The notes beneath the pieces were generated by a model, which saw nothing but the letters and a program-made list of their open reading frames with translations, was not told where the DNA came from and did no database searches. Positions 49,674 through 60,075 of a stretch of DNA of 64,000 nt are shown one piece after another. How positions within the stretch are numbered: the stretch's first letter is position 1; each line of letters begins with the position of its first letter. Source of the stretch: Nautilus pompilius. Taxonomy: Eukaryota > Mollusca > Cephalopoda > Nautilida > Nautilidae. Where the stretch lies: contig JACATO010001721.1 in NCBI GenBank assembly GCA_018389105.1, positions 1 to 64,000 of the forward strand. The letters are read 5' to 3'. The position numbers were made by a program, and so were the translations under genes.

Positions 49674-49897
49674 GTTTTAAAGAATTCCAGATCATGCGCC
49701 AGCACAGACAGGTGTCGCCAAACTCCTTCCGGTACCTCATCCAGCAAGAGGACGAAGATCCCAGAGGTGTTACGATTGAAGGCACGCAGAAGAACAAGGA
49801 TCCCTTGCATGATATCGGGACGTGTGAGCTAAAGCTGGACGACAACGGCCGGGTCTTGGGCGTAGATCTCGATGGCGACGTGGCAGTTTTCAAGTAG
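49674..49897 (+). CDS. Exon 3 (last coding exon) of unknown small protein gene
   Basis: The exon follows the acceptor TTTTTGCAG, completes the split Gly codon in the correct phase, and gives 74 codons to TAG. The encoded C-terminus is hydrophilic: FKEFQIMRQHRQVSPNSFRY, then IQQEDEDPRGVTIEGTQKNK, then a Gly/Asp-rich end with GTCELKLDDNGRVLGVD and LDGDVAVFK. No signal peptide, membrane segment or catalytic motif is visible, so a soluble intracellular protein is likely. Base composition is markedly more GC-rich than the surroundings, as expected of a real exon, and the stop is followed by a 3' UTR with a poly(A) signal. I do not recognise the family and assign no function. The total length is 96 residues (start in exon 2) or 123 (start in exon 1). 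Confidence 0.75.
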
Positions 49898-50250
49898 CTT
49901 CGACCCTGACCCTCTACACGCGCTTTCTGGAAAGAAACATTGTCAGATTATTTTACTTGTTCATTTATTTATTTATTTATTTATTTACGTATCTATTGAA
50001 GCCCCTCTTGAGAAAAGACGGGCCGCATCACCACACTACCATTTCGTGTTTGCTCTTCTTTTCTACCAATCAGGGCCTCTTAAATTCTCAAATTCATTTT
50101 TCTACGCGACCTTCGATTGGCTTTCAGCTGTGCTGAACTCGCTTTGGTTCCGAGGCTCAGCAACCCCTCTTTACCCTAACGGTTCTTATGTTTGTTTCGC
50201 ATGCTTACTAGTGTATTAGACCAAAGCTGAAATAAAGGAACTTTTATTAT
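49898..50250 (+). terminator. 3' UTR and poly(A) signal
   Basis: AATAAA at 50231-50236 follows the coding exon by about 330 bp and is followed within 20-30 bp by a T-rich element, as expected of an animal cleavage site. A TTTA tetranucleotide run lies at 49961-49987, inside the UTR. Confidence 0.6.
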
Positions 50251-50299
50251 ACATTTTCACTGTTTTCTTAATGAATCAGTCACCCGCGAAAAATTCATT

Positions 50300-50465
50300 T
50301 TCTCGTTACTTTATTTACTGTCTCGAAGAACCAAAGAATCATTATTACGTGGTATTTGCACGATATTTAATATCTTTCATATTTAATGTCATGAAAATAC
50401 CATGTAAGGCTGTTCTTTTCTCTTTTGTGACTCATTAAAGATAAAATAAAGGTAACTTTTCGTCT
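50300..50465. repeat. Foldback repeat family, copy 7, best palindrome
   Basis: The inner arms at 50346-50373 (TACGTGGTATTTGCACGATA and on) and 50379-50406 pair at 23 of 28 positions around a 5-nt loop, CTTTC. The outer parts continue the symmetry: the left outer arm in reverse complement reads GAGACAGTAAATAAAGTAAC, while the right reads GTGACTCATTAAAGATAAAA. It lies just past the poly(A) site of the small gene. Confidence 0.75.
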
Positions 50466-50869
50466 TTTATATCAAAGGGATTTAAAGGAACAAAGATCGA
50501 AACTGGTGTTGCTTTGCAAATTTTTCCTCGACTCCAGTACAGATTTTAACCAGCATTGAGTGATATACATTCAATGAGTATTTTACTTATTATTATCTGA
50601 TCATGCAATATATACTGAGCACAGAAATATAGGAATATTGGAGTTTTGGTTAAGTTTTATGAAAATTATTATGAGTGACTAAAGTGTACATGACCATCAG
50701 ATATTGTCGAGTGAGAGAAGGAAAATCTAACTTAGGAGATGAGGAAAAAACACGTACTGACAGCACACGCTTTCATCTGATATCAGATGACTGCCTGCTC
50801 TAAAAAATGACATGGTGTGCTAAAACATCAATTTGGAAATTCATCCTTTTTATGCGTATACAGCTGTGG
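50466..50869. other. Non-genic stretch, nothing recognised
   Basis: AT-rich sequence that may be part of the flanking Tc1 fossil. No motif was recognised. Confidence 0.4.
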
Positions 50870-51490
50870 TGCTATGCTGTAAATGACATCAGCTTTATAG
50901 TTAAATTCACAACGGTGTCTGCAGACACACGTTACTTGATCAGAAACTCCTTGCAGTAGGTCACTTTCGAAATGATTGGTAGAAGAATTCGCCTCTCTCT
51001 CTCTCTGGTCACTGCTCATAGTTGCCTGACAGGTCAAAGGCACCCGGATGAGACTGTAAGACCAATAGTCTTGTATCTTGTTTAACATTGGCACCAAGAT
51101 TCTATTTCAGCACGAGAACAACGGGATACACAAGGTTAGGGTCTTTCCTGTATTTCTTGTGGTCAAGAACATTACCGCAACAGACTGGTCAGCCACGTCT
51201 CCAAGATCTTATAGTCGGGGAGCATCTCTTGTAGACGCATATAGCTCAGGGATTTTCCTTCACAGAATCCGTTTACTTTCAATCAGAAATGCAAACGATA
51301 CTGGACGTGCTAATTCAGATGTCTCGTTTCAAGCATGCTCAGATAATGCGCCTGTTGCATAAAGCCCTGAGGTTTCGTCAGGTCCCAATATCGATTATGC
51401 CAATTATCTCGTGATTTTACTCAGCAGGCTGCTGGTGATGCCCTGACGCCATTCAACCATTAACACGCTGTATGAAGCCCATGGCCAATT
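50870..51490 (+). pseudogene. Third Tc1-like transposase fossil
   Basis: In shifting plus frames the order is LTGQRHPDETVRPIVLYLV (about 51023-51080), then ILFQHENNG (about 51095-51121) in place of FQHDNARPH, then KNITATDWSATSP (about 51168-51206). DL..GEHLL follows in another frame, corresponding to SPDLxPIEHLWD. Near 51450 PDAIQPLTRCMKPMAN corresponds to the PQxxIxxLIxSMRRR ending. The second catalytic Asp is Glu. Stops and frameshifts are numerous. Terminal repeats were not found, and the N-terminal half is not recognisable. Confidence 0.7.
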
Positions 51491-52155
51491 TGGCTAAAAA
51501 AAAACTAACTAATGCATCGTTTTCTCTAAATTCTGATTACTCTATATATATATATATATATTCACAGCTGTATTTAAATACATGATGTTAAATTCTAATA
51601 TCCCTGGAGAATATATTTAAATTCCTTTGCCATAGACGGCAGCTAACTTTATTTGTGAATTAACTTCTCCGATCAACGCATTTCTTACCCAACAACGAAA
51701 AACTGATAACATGGTTACTTAGCGGGGGTTCGGTTATCGAAAATAGGGAAGTAATATTTATAAATGGAGTTTTATAAGCAAATAGTCCGACGGAAATATA
51801 AAGGAATGATATTACTTTTATTATATATTTGAAAAATTGGAGTTTTAAAGGTTCAAAAGACGGAGATAATTGATATTTGATCATTTGAAAATAATTTTGA
51901 AATAAAGGAGAGAGTTAACACCTGTAGATGAACAATCTGATTAATTAGAAGGAAAAGCTAAGAGAAAAGAAAATTTTATTATATTTTGCCAGATTCACTT
52001 CCGAACCTCTATTCATTATAACTGTGTGGATAGGGATTCTTGTGTATCTTTGTTCATTCAAGTTTTGTAATTAATATACAGTAGATCGCTTTTGGATTTA
52101 ACCCTTACCATGTTGAAAGCGAATATGTCCGTTTTGAAATTTATTGCTGTTTGAT
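51491..52155. other. Non-genic AT-rich stretch
   Basis: A short TA run lies at about 51544-51561. No gene was recognised. Confidence 0.4.
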
Positions 52156-52310
52156 GCCGGAAGCAGATTTACCGCACATCTTTCTCCGTTATTGCCGGAA
52201 GCAGATTTACCGCACATCTTTCTCCGTTATTGCCGGAAGCAGATTTACCGCACATCTTTCTCCGTTATTGCCGGAAGCAGATTTACCGCACATCTTTCTC
52301 CGTTATTGCC
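52156..52310. repeat. Perfect 38-bp tandem repeat, four copies
   Basis: Four consecutive identical copies of a 38-bp unit that begins GCCGGAAGCAGATTTACCGC and ends TCTCCGTTATT. No substitution was seen between copies, so the amplification is recent or is kept homogeneous. Since 38 is not divisible by 3, each copy is read in a different frame; the frames crossing it (up to 77 codons) are not evidence of a gene. Confidence 0.97.
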
Positions 52311-52619
52311 ACAAGCGACCCTCGCGTCTTTGAGAACCCCGACAAATTCCTACTTTCAATTTTTGGTGGATAATTGAAACTTTCCAGCCAGAAACTTAAC
52401 TAAGCAACGAAGGGACTAAAGTTAGATTTTGCTCTTAATTGTGATTTTGTTTTTAATCTCGCTACCTTTGTCTTTCTTTTTTGTTCGTACGTCGACACCT
52501 ACAAGGGAGATAAGCCTGGCGAACGGCCGTAATTCCGCGGTCGACCGCCACAAAAAGCGCCATGTGGGGCCCGACACTTCCGACGACTCCGGGAAAGGAA
52601 CCCCTGCTAAAACTATTCG

Positions 52620-52745
52620 TTTTTAAATGTGGGATGGAACTGGAGTACCCAGGAAAAACTCTCGCGACCGGGTGTTGAAGAAGAGCGGGAAGCGAACTTG
52701 CTAGGGAGGTAGTTCAGACCCGGTCTTAGGTCCTCAATCCTGGCA
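52620..52745 (-). mobile_element. SINE copy, minus strand
   Basis: In reverse complement it reads GAGGACCTAAGACCGGGTCT, then GGTCGCGAGAGTTTTTCCTG and GGTACTCCAGTTCCATCCCA with CATTTAAAAA. This is the TTTTCCxGGGTACTCC and CCCACATTTAAAAA module of the family. Confidence 0.6.
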
Positions 52746-54044
52746 GTGCAGCTTTATATAGGAGACTCAGTAATATTACAGTGAAATATACAATGATTAC
52801 AAGAAATAAAGATGCATATTATGCTGATGAGATGGTCGGAAATCTTATTATTATGGTAGTTGGCCATCAGCTTACGTGTATAGAAATACTGTCGACGGGA
52901 AGAAACAGCCCCTATCGAAAGAGTTTATCTTTAAATAAAATATTATTTCGGTAAAGAATTTGTTGATTTTAATATAAAAACTAAACTAAGAATATTACCT
53001 TTCATGATTATACGTCATTCTGTTTTGTTTGTTTTTTTAACGCAAAGTGCAGTGCTCTTCTTCCTCGCCTACTATCGCTGCAGATATCTTAACTAAAACC
53101 TTGACCTTGTCAGTGTCGTGCTGGGTACATATTTAAGTTAGACTACTTCACGATATCTCCCTGTCATCTATTTCCTTTGTCCTGATAAGTGCTTATCTTA
53201 ACCTATTATTCCTGAAACTTTAAATCTTCCTGTTTCAAGATAATTTATACAACTCTAGGACAGCTGGCAACAAACGTAAACGTCAGTGCAAGTAGATAAG
53301 AAGTTTAAAAAACGTTTTAACCCTCTGTATACCAACTTAGAAGCATTTGCACCCTACTACTGTTCACATTTGGAGCCATGTGGGGTTTTCCTAACCTGGT
53401 GTACGTAATGTTATCGCAAATTATGTGCAGGGAATGTCAAAACCCACGTCATTCTTCACCTTACTGATATTCCAGCCTAGAAGCACTGGTTAATAATTGT
53501 GTTACGCTGGCTGTATATTTTGTCCACACACTCGTAATACAGAACACGTGGGGTTGGAGAGATGTACCGATTTGTCACTACAAAGGGTTGTAATAACGAG
53601 AAAGGTACTGTGTCACACACACAGCCCCTATGGCCCAACCTGTGCTATGTAATACAGATTTGAAGAGCAGTGGGATCATAGTCACCATTTGTCACAGCGT
53701 TCTTTCAGTTTATTATTTAAAAGTCCCCAAGAAAAAGTTAACGTTATACTTAGTTACTTTGATGAAATAGCCTGGAGAGGTCACAGATGCGATGTCAGCC
53801 TCTTGTTCGTGGCCCAGTTCCGGAAAGCGCTCTACTCCATTTGCTTTTTCACAAACGATATCATAAGTATTTTCTATTCTACCATTTTGAAGAACGCTCT
53901 CTGCTTTCTCCAGCTGCGTTACTCCTTGGACATCGTCAGTACCACGCTATAACATACTGGACAATAAACCAGGTTTATCTCATCGTTAATCACTACTATA
54001 AAAAAAACAAATAATATTTAGAAAGTATTTAATATGGAAGATAG
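52746..54044. other. Non-genic stretch
   Basis: Two overlapping frames of 75-87 codons (53689-54014) show no recognisable domain. No other feature was found. Confidence 0.4.
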
Positions 54045-54250
54045 CTGGTGTGGGCGGTCTGGTGGTAAACTGTAACTGTTGAAATCCTGAGTTCGGATAC
54101 GGCTCAGTTTGGTATGTCTTCCTCTGGCAAGTTTTCACCTTATCAGCTACTTGTCAGGATTTATTCCTCGCTTTCCGCCTTCCTTCTGCATTTTTATAAA
54201 TAAACATTTCCAGTGGGGACTTTTGTTAAATCGACCAAAGTTGGTATACA
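54045..54250 (+). mobile_element. tRNA-derived SINE copy
   Basis: GTGTGGGCGGTCTGGTGGTA resembles an A-box region and GAGTTCGGATACGG (about 54089-54102) a B-box, at tRNA-like spacing. The body carries TTTTTATAAATAAACATTTC and CAGTGGGGACTTTTG, related to the family module. Confidence 0.6.
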
Positions 54251-57200
54251 CCGGGCACATTCGTGCTGGTTATGGTTTTCGGTGTCAAACGCTACTGTTC
54301 CCTGTCCGGCTATAGTTCCGGACAGGGTAAACGCCAACACGTATGAAAATGATCATTTACTCCTTCATGCTCATCTCGTCTTAAACTGAAAGAGTGATTT
54401 GTGTTTCCTTTGCATCTGTTTGTTTGTTTGTTTGTTGGTATAAAATTATGCAAAATAACTGGATGTGCAATGTCTTACGTAACTCTGTTATAAATCACTA
54501 TTTAAAAGTGTATTAACTTTTTTTATTTAACTTGCTATATAAAAAAATTAGTTTTCGATTCTCGTGGCCACATAGTGCACATTTAATGAACAAACCATTT
54601 TTTCACCTGTTTTTACTCGAGTTTTGCCTAGATGTTAAAAGTTAAAATTAAAACTGTATCATCATTTTAACTTCTTATATTTATGTGTTTTTTTTTATTT
54701 TGTTATATTAATTTTAAATTTCAATAAAATTATGGGCAGTGTGACCTAATTTTTCAGTCTTTTCCATCATTATTTCACACAAAGATGCGGTTTATGTTAA
54801 AGATTACACTGCAGTAGATAAATCATAATTAGGTTTTAATTTTGACAAAATTGTGTATTAAATGGTATATTTACTAAACGTTAATAAGAGGCAATTCGCT
54901 AAAGTCTAAACCATATGTTTTTCAACAGATGAGACTTTTATGTTAAAAGGTTATGTGAAATTGTCCAATTACTATTTGAAAATCGGCAGAAATCGCTCTG
55001 TCAAAGGCCTTGGAGAAACAGGAAACATTTGTTCTCCAAAACAACAGCTGTTCCTTCTCTTTATCTTAAATAATAATAAAAATATCACCAATTTAATAGA
55101 ACACATTATAGGTAGAAAAAGCATCTTTGATCATAGGTATATTCATTTTTTGAATATCTTAAATCATTGCTTATCATTTTTTACCAAAGCATGCTCTTAT
55201 ATATATATTTTTTTTTCTTTATCTTTCTGGATGTTCTAAATGCTTGGTCTCTTGTACTATTATTATTTTTCGATAGTAAAAAGCAGATTGAAGCTAACGT
55301 TGTTACGAGTAAAGGAAAGCTGTTTTCTGCGAGAAGGCGACAGTTTAATTCAGATTAATCGTTTCAATCTAATGCCTAGGCCTTTTAGAGGAAAGCACTG
55401 ACAGGTGGGTCATCTGATAAAACAAGAGGTTTGAGGTAGACGTTGACCAGGGGATGCTGATTGGCCAGTCAGGACTGGGCATCCGTAATTAACCGATAAA
55501 AAATGGGATGCGGCTCAAAAGGTAATGGCGGATAGGGGAACAAAATGCATGACCTCTTCGCCAAGGACAAGGCTCGTGTTCAGAAACAGGCTGATAAAAC
55601 TTGGCTGGAAATCTGATTTGCTGTCCAAAAGTAGCTTAAATTGGACTCACGTGCAGCTCAGCCGGTTTTGCGTCACACGTGACCAGAATCAGGTCTGTCA
55701 ACAAAGTCATTAGCAGTAAAGTTAGACACAGTATGGCAAAGCTGCAGCAGTCGTCAAAGTTTGTTTATTTTAATGTTTGTTAGTTCTTTACTTTGTCTGC
55801 TATTTGTTTTCAGTTCATATATTATCAGTAAGGATAAACCAGAATACCCAAGCGCTTTTTTTTCTTTTCAATGTCCTATTTAGAGACTAGACTTGAGCGA
55901 TGATAGAAAAGAATATCTAGAGATACTTTTGGTACCAGAAGACAAGCGGCAAGGAGACAGAATTAATAGTTATTAATTTACTGTTTGCGGATTATGTGCA
56001 AAAGAAAAAGATACTTAATAAAGCGATGTCTTTGTGGAAATATTAATCTTTAGTTATGTTTGAAATTTTCGTGTCAATGTTTTCGTTGTTCTTGTTTTTT
56101 GCTGTAAATGTTTTAAAGTTTCAGAGCTTCCATCAGGCTGGCAGCGCTTTTGCAGAGATACGAGCGGTGCACCCTGGTGACACGGAATAAAACCCACAAT
56201 TAGCGTCAAAATCAATGTAAACACGCCTATCACATGCCGTGTATGACGCAGAAAACAACGCATGACGTAAGCAGTAATTTCATCCCAGTTCATTTATGTC
56301 ATCAACGTGACACGGTAGTAATTTGTACACCGGTCTTACTTTTAAAGGCTCTAATCATTCTTGGACGATAATATAATAGGTAGAAGGAAGTATAATTCAG
56401 ACTTGTCCAAAGCTGTAATTAAACTTGTCCTGTATTTTAGATTTTAATGAAGGGATTACTTAAAAAAAACCTTGCTAAAGGATTATCAAATATTTGCTCA
56501 TTCAAAGTAATAATTAGAATGATTCTTTTGGCAATTTGAAAACCGAAAAATAAATTGGTTGGGTCTTCAAATGATTCTACATAAATTAGTGCTTAGATTG
56601 TTCACTTAAAATCTGACTACATGCTGTTTATCGACTGATTGTTATTCTGTACCCTTGACCACAGTGTTCACAAACCATCTAGGAAGGCGGAGACGCTTGC
56701 ATAATAGATATAACAGCGGTTAAACATCGCTTCTATTTAGTTCCATTATCCTGTCAAAGATCTCTCAAGATTTTAAATAAGTCTTTTTTTAATATTTCTG
56801 GTTCATCCAGACATGTCTAACTCGGAGATATCACAAAAATAAAGTTATGAAACCAAAATTTAGTACTGTAATGTCCTATTAATCTTACGCTAATTTAACA
56901 TTACGTGTATTATTACATTATCGTTAATATCTATCATTGTAATAAAGTATTACAATTACATATTTTAAAATTAAATAAATTGTATCATCTTTGTTAGTAT
57001 TTTGTACTGTATTGTCATATTAGCTGATGTAATAATAATGAATAAATTAAAGTACTTTAATAAAATAGATGAAAACCCAAATGATTAAGATCTTTTTAAT
57101 CTATTACTTGTTCATTTCCTTTATTTGTAAGCTAGATTTCTCTAATGTATGGCTCTTGCTATCAGTTAAAATAGTAAAATATCACATGGTGCTATTGCCT

Positions 57201-57539
57201 AAACAACAGATTGGCACTGCTAATTCAAATCAAACCTATTCTACATGGATGAAAATAATATCTTTTTTTAGGTTTGCATATTGCTAAGAATTAATTATAT
57301 ATATTTAAAATAAACACTCAAGCAACAATGCCATATGACAGAGAGGGCATTTTTTCGTAAAGAAAGAATTTAATTATGCACATTAATGTTTTTAATAAAT
57401 TAAAAGTACATATAACTTATAGATGCTAAGATAAAGACAGTTTAAATTTATTTTGAAAATTTGAAAATTCAAATAATATTTCTGAACATCATGAACTACA
57501 CTCAACTAAACAAATAAAAATACTTAAATTCAAAAACTT
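54251..57539. other. Long non-genic AT-rich stretch with a short hairpin
   Basis: A perfect 10-bp inverted repeat (CCCTGTCCGG at 54301-54310 and CCGGACAGGG at 54319-54328, 8-nt loop) lies at the SINE boundary. A GTTT run lies at about 54418-54436. No gene was recognised in this 3.3 kb. Confidence 0.4.
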
Positions 57540-58650
57540 ATGCAGTAGTGGTTTTGTCTTCACAATTTCTAAGAGTATGCAATATAGCTTTCTATTGTCA
57601 ATCTGGAAAACACGTACAGCAGTTTCGTATTGTCAATCAGGAGAATACGTAACTGTTTTTGTTTTAATTCGTACTATTTAAAAATTGAATTTGTAGCTGT
57701 ATATTTTAAATATAGTAATATGTTCACTAATTTTCCATTCACAATCTCCAAGAATAGGTATTGTAGCTTTGCATTTTAAATCTAAAGGACACGTATAGCA
57801 AGCAGCTTTGTATTTTAAATCACAAATATATGAATAGCAGTTTTGTATTCTAAATCTTTAGTACATATACAGTGGTTTTGGATTCTCTATATCTAAGAGT
57901 ATGTATTGTACTTTCGTATTGTCAGTCTGGAGAACACGTATCACCAAGAACTGGGTTTGTTGTTTTTAATTGCAAATTTTTGGAAAACATATTCAGTTGT
58001 TTTGTGTATAAAATTCCAAGAAAAGGTATTCTATTAATCTTCAGATCATGTACACTAGTTTTGTATTCGCAATCTCCAAGAATAGGTTTTGTAGTTTTGT
58101 AATGTCAATTTGGATAGAGCATAGTGATTTTACATTGGCAATTTAAAAGAATATACAATTTAGTTTTGTATTAAAAATATGGAGAATACATACAATAGTT
58201 TTGCGTTCGCAAACTATTAATTCGTATTGTATTTTGTTTTGTAAATCTTGAAAATACTTGCAGTAGCTTTTTTTGTTTTTTTTAAATTTACTATGTTCAA
58301 AATAGTTACTGTTGTTTTGTATTATTTATTTTGAAAATGCATGGAGCAGTTTTGCATTCACAATCTTCAAGAATAAGTAAGTAAGTAGTAGCTTTGTATT
58401 TGCAATTTCCAAGAATAGGTTTTGCAGTTTTGTATTGTCCATCTGGAAATCATGTTCAGTCGATTTATAATCTGAATCTCTAATAATAGATATTGCAGTC
58501 GTGTATCGTCAACCTAGAAAACACGTGCAGTAGTCTTGCATTCTAAATCTAGAAGAGAATTTCAGTATTTTTGTATTTGTGATATTCAAGAATAGTTATT
58601 GTAGTTTTGTACCCATTTTCCAAATATATATATTTTTAAAGTTAAAGTCC
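57540..58650 (+). repeat. Degenerate ~36-bp satellite array
   Basis: About 28 imperfect units of 33-40 bp follow one another. Each starts near TAGTTTTGTATT and is followed by one of two endings: CACAATCTCCAAGAATAGGT (then ATTG) or GTCAATCTGGAGAATACGTA (then CAG). The two types often alternate, suggesting a dimeric higher-order unit of about 70 bp. Divergence between units is large, so simple-repeat masking may miss it. Confidence 0.8.
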
Positions 58651-59069
58651 GGTATAGATTTGTTTATTATTATAATCATGAAACCCTTGACTGAAAAATT
58701 GATCTTTACCATTTTAGTAAATTTACTTCTGAAATAAATCCAAAAAAGTAAAACTAAAAAAATGTAATTATTGTAAATAACGTAACTTAAAAATTTTATA
58801 CCTAGTAATCAATAACAATAAACAGTTGCATAGTTTGCTTCCTACCTAAATTCAGTTTGTCTCTTTTTCATGCTATTTGTGACAATTTGTACCAACCATC
58901 CTTCCTTGGGAAAAAGCAACAATAAATTATTCAGAAAAATGTTTTAATAATTTTGACATCAAAAAGTCATAATTATTTTTTTAAATATTCTGTTCATTTG
59001 AAAAGATGTTTTGCTTTTGTCTTAGATTTTAAAAGTATTATAGATGTAATTTTTAGAACTATTACTGTG
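58651..59069. other. Non-genic AT-rich stretch
   Basis: Nothing recognised. Confidence 0.4.
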
Positions 59070-59330
59070 TGTGCCGTGGTAGACTTGTATGTACATTCGT
59101 AGACTGCTATGACAGGGGACAGCAGGTTCGAATCCAGGTAGAAACCGGCTCGGTTTATCGGTAGCTATCTGGGTTACGCCTTATTTTCTCTCAACATCGT
59201 AGTACAACGTTTAGATTTTCTCTCAGTTAATCGTCCAATGGCGGATTTCTCGGCCGAAATTGGATGTGCCTGGTTGCGAGTTTAGTAACATTTACTGATG
59301 GAGATCCACGGCCCTGTTACCTGCTTTTGT
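59070..59330 (+). mobile_element. tRNA-derived SINE copy, different head
   Basis: GTGCCGTGGTAGACTTGTA (A-box region) and a perfect B-box GGTTCGAATCC (59124-59134) are present. The body (CGGTTTATCGGTAGCTATCT and on) lacks the CCCACATCTA module of the other copies. It therefore belongs to another SINE type or has another tail. Confidence 0.55.
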
Positions 59331-59934
59331 AGGCTTCTTGACCCGAAAGCACTTCGTTCTTTTGATTAAAATTTATTATCTTTGGAATTTGTCATTTTTT
59401 TAAAAAAAGTGATCAGATGATCAATCAGTTTGCGATTCCTCGATCTCGGATTATGGTTACTGAATCTTCGTACTTGAGTTGTGTATTTTAATGCAGAAAT
59501 AAATTTAAAATAGTGATGATGGTGGGTTTTCTTTTTGTTTTTTTGGAAATTATGCATCTTTCCCGTATTTTCCGTGTTATTTTTCCAGTAGCTGAGGTGG
59601 TTTAAATCGCGCACCTGCGAGTGGGTGAGGTCTGAACAGCTTCTGCATTTGTCTCCAACAAAGATAATGAAGTGATTTGGAAGGAATAGATAATGGCCAA
59701 AACAAAAAGAAAATCTCGTTCTAATATCAATTAAACGCAGTAGTTATATAACGATGATGTGATGCAACAGGAACTGTTTGGCTACAGAAGATGGTCTGCT
59801 GCACGTCAAATACAAAATGTTTATTTTTGCGTTTGTCTATCAGATTTAGTTTCTTTCTATTTGTTCGAGTCATTTTGCCATATGTCCCAAACTGGTTTGT
59901 AGTCTTGATAGGTCTACTATATATATATATACAC
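59331..59934. other. Non-genic stretch, nothing recognised
   Basis: No supported feature; short open frames only. Confidence 0.4.
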
Positions 59935-60075
59935 TGGTGGCCATAATTGTGCACATACTTTTAAAATGAGCATAAAAGTAGATATTGTGTTGGAAAAAGT
60001 CTCTTGTGACAAAACATTGAAAATAAACTTTTTTTACACGTGTGTATTTTCCAACAGTCATAAACTTGCATACTT
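59935..60075. mobile_element. Possible Tc1 terminal fragment or MITE
   Basis: After a TA run, ACACTGGTGGCCATAATTGT resembles the outer end of Tc1-like elements (compare ACAGGATTGTAAATAATTAT at 4064). Inside, TTGGAAAA (about 59989-59996) and TTTTCCAA (about 60046-60053) are inverted. No coding sequence follows. Confidence 0.35.

Noticed and set aside
49562..49893. Minus-strand frames opposite exon 3
   Set aside because: Shadow frames of the real plus-strand exon; no independent support.
52144..52377. 77-codon frame over the 38-bp repeats as a repetitive protein
   Set aside because: The unit length is not a multiple of three, so each copy is read in another frame; it starts within non-coding DNA.
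53689..54014. Frames with a BTB-like RCDVSLLF string
   Set aside because: Only a few residues resemble the domain; the rest does not, and there is no splice support.
59070..59140. A tRNA gene on the plus strand
   Set aside because: The B-box is perfect, but stems do not pair and a SINE body follows.
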